5,553 nucleotides of DNA from SAR324 cluster bacterium (GTDB taxonomy: Bacteria > SAR324 > JACQKK01). The notes beneath the pieces were generated by a model that had not been told where the DNA came from, searched no databases, and saw nothing but the letters and a program-made list of their open reading frames with translations. Positions 5,543 to 5,553 of the stretch are shown piece by piece (position 1 is the stretch's first letter; each line of letters begins with the position of its first letter). The DNA lies in contig JACZVE010000235.1 of assembly GCA_022572825.1 (NCBI GenBank), forward strand, positions 1 through 5,553, given 5' to 3'. A program made the position numbers and the translations under genes.

Positions 5543-5553
5543 GCTAATGTTTT

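Overview
This is a GC-rich window with five protein genes, all on the minus strand, so transcription runs from high to low coordinates. Dense coding, short gaps and the family mix (single-domain MetE-like protein, tricarballylate-dehydrogenase-like flavoprotein, NfsA/FRP-type nitroreductase, HrcA family regulator, class III cyclase) suggest a proteobacterium, probably a high-GC betaproteobacterium or relative. That placement is inference from protein style; there is no rRNA or other marker here.

In order of transcription: 5553-5388 is a non-coding control region with a good sigma70-like promoter (5492-5520) and a 23-bp interrupted dyad directly upstream of its -35. It leads into a cobalamin-independent methionine-synthase-like methyltransferase (5387-4350) with a complete zinc site but no N-terminal MetE domain. 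A 180-bp gap (4349-4170) contains a 15-bp operator-like dyad. Next comes a 494-residue FAD dehydrogenase of the TcuA/fumarate-reductase flavoprotein type (4169-2685). A 150-bp GC-rich gap carrying two exact-length 30-bp tandem repeats separates it from an FMN nitroreductase (2534-1695). A 148-bp gap with a 7-bp stem-loop follows, then a full-length but divergent HrcA-family repressor (1546-476). Only 34 bp further on begins a class III adenylate/guanylate cyclase whose first 147 residues are present before the window ends.

Functionally there seem to be two blocks. The first three genes (methyltransferase, FAD dehydrogenase, FMN nitroreductase) look like small-molecule metabolism and could be a loose catabolic or redox group, although gaps of 150-180 bp argue against tight translational coupling. 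The last two (HrcA-like regulator and cyclase) form a close pair and look regulatory. No dnaK, grpE or dnaJ gene and no complete CIRCE operator accompanies the HrcA homologue, which is the most unusual feature of the window. I saw no tRNA, rRNA, CRISPR array, insertion sequence or convincing intrinsic terminator.
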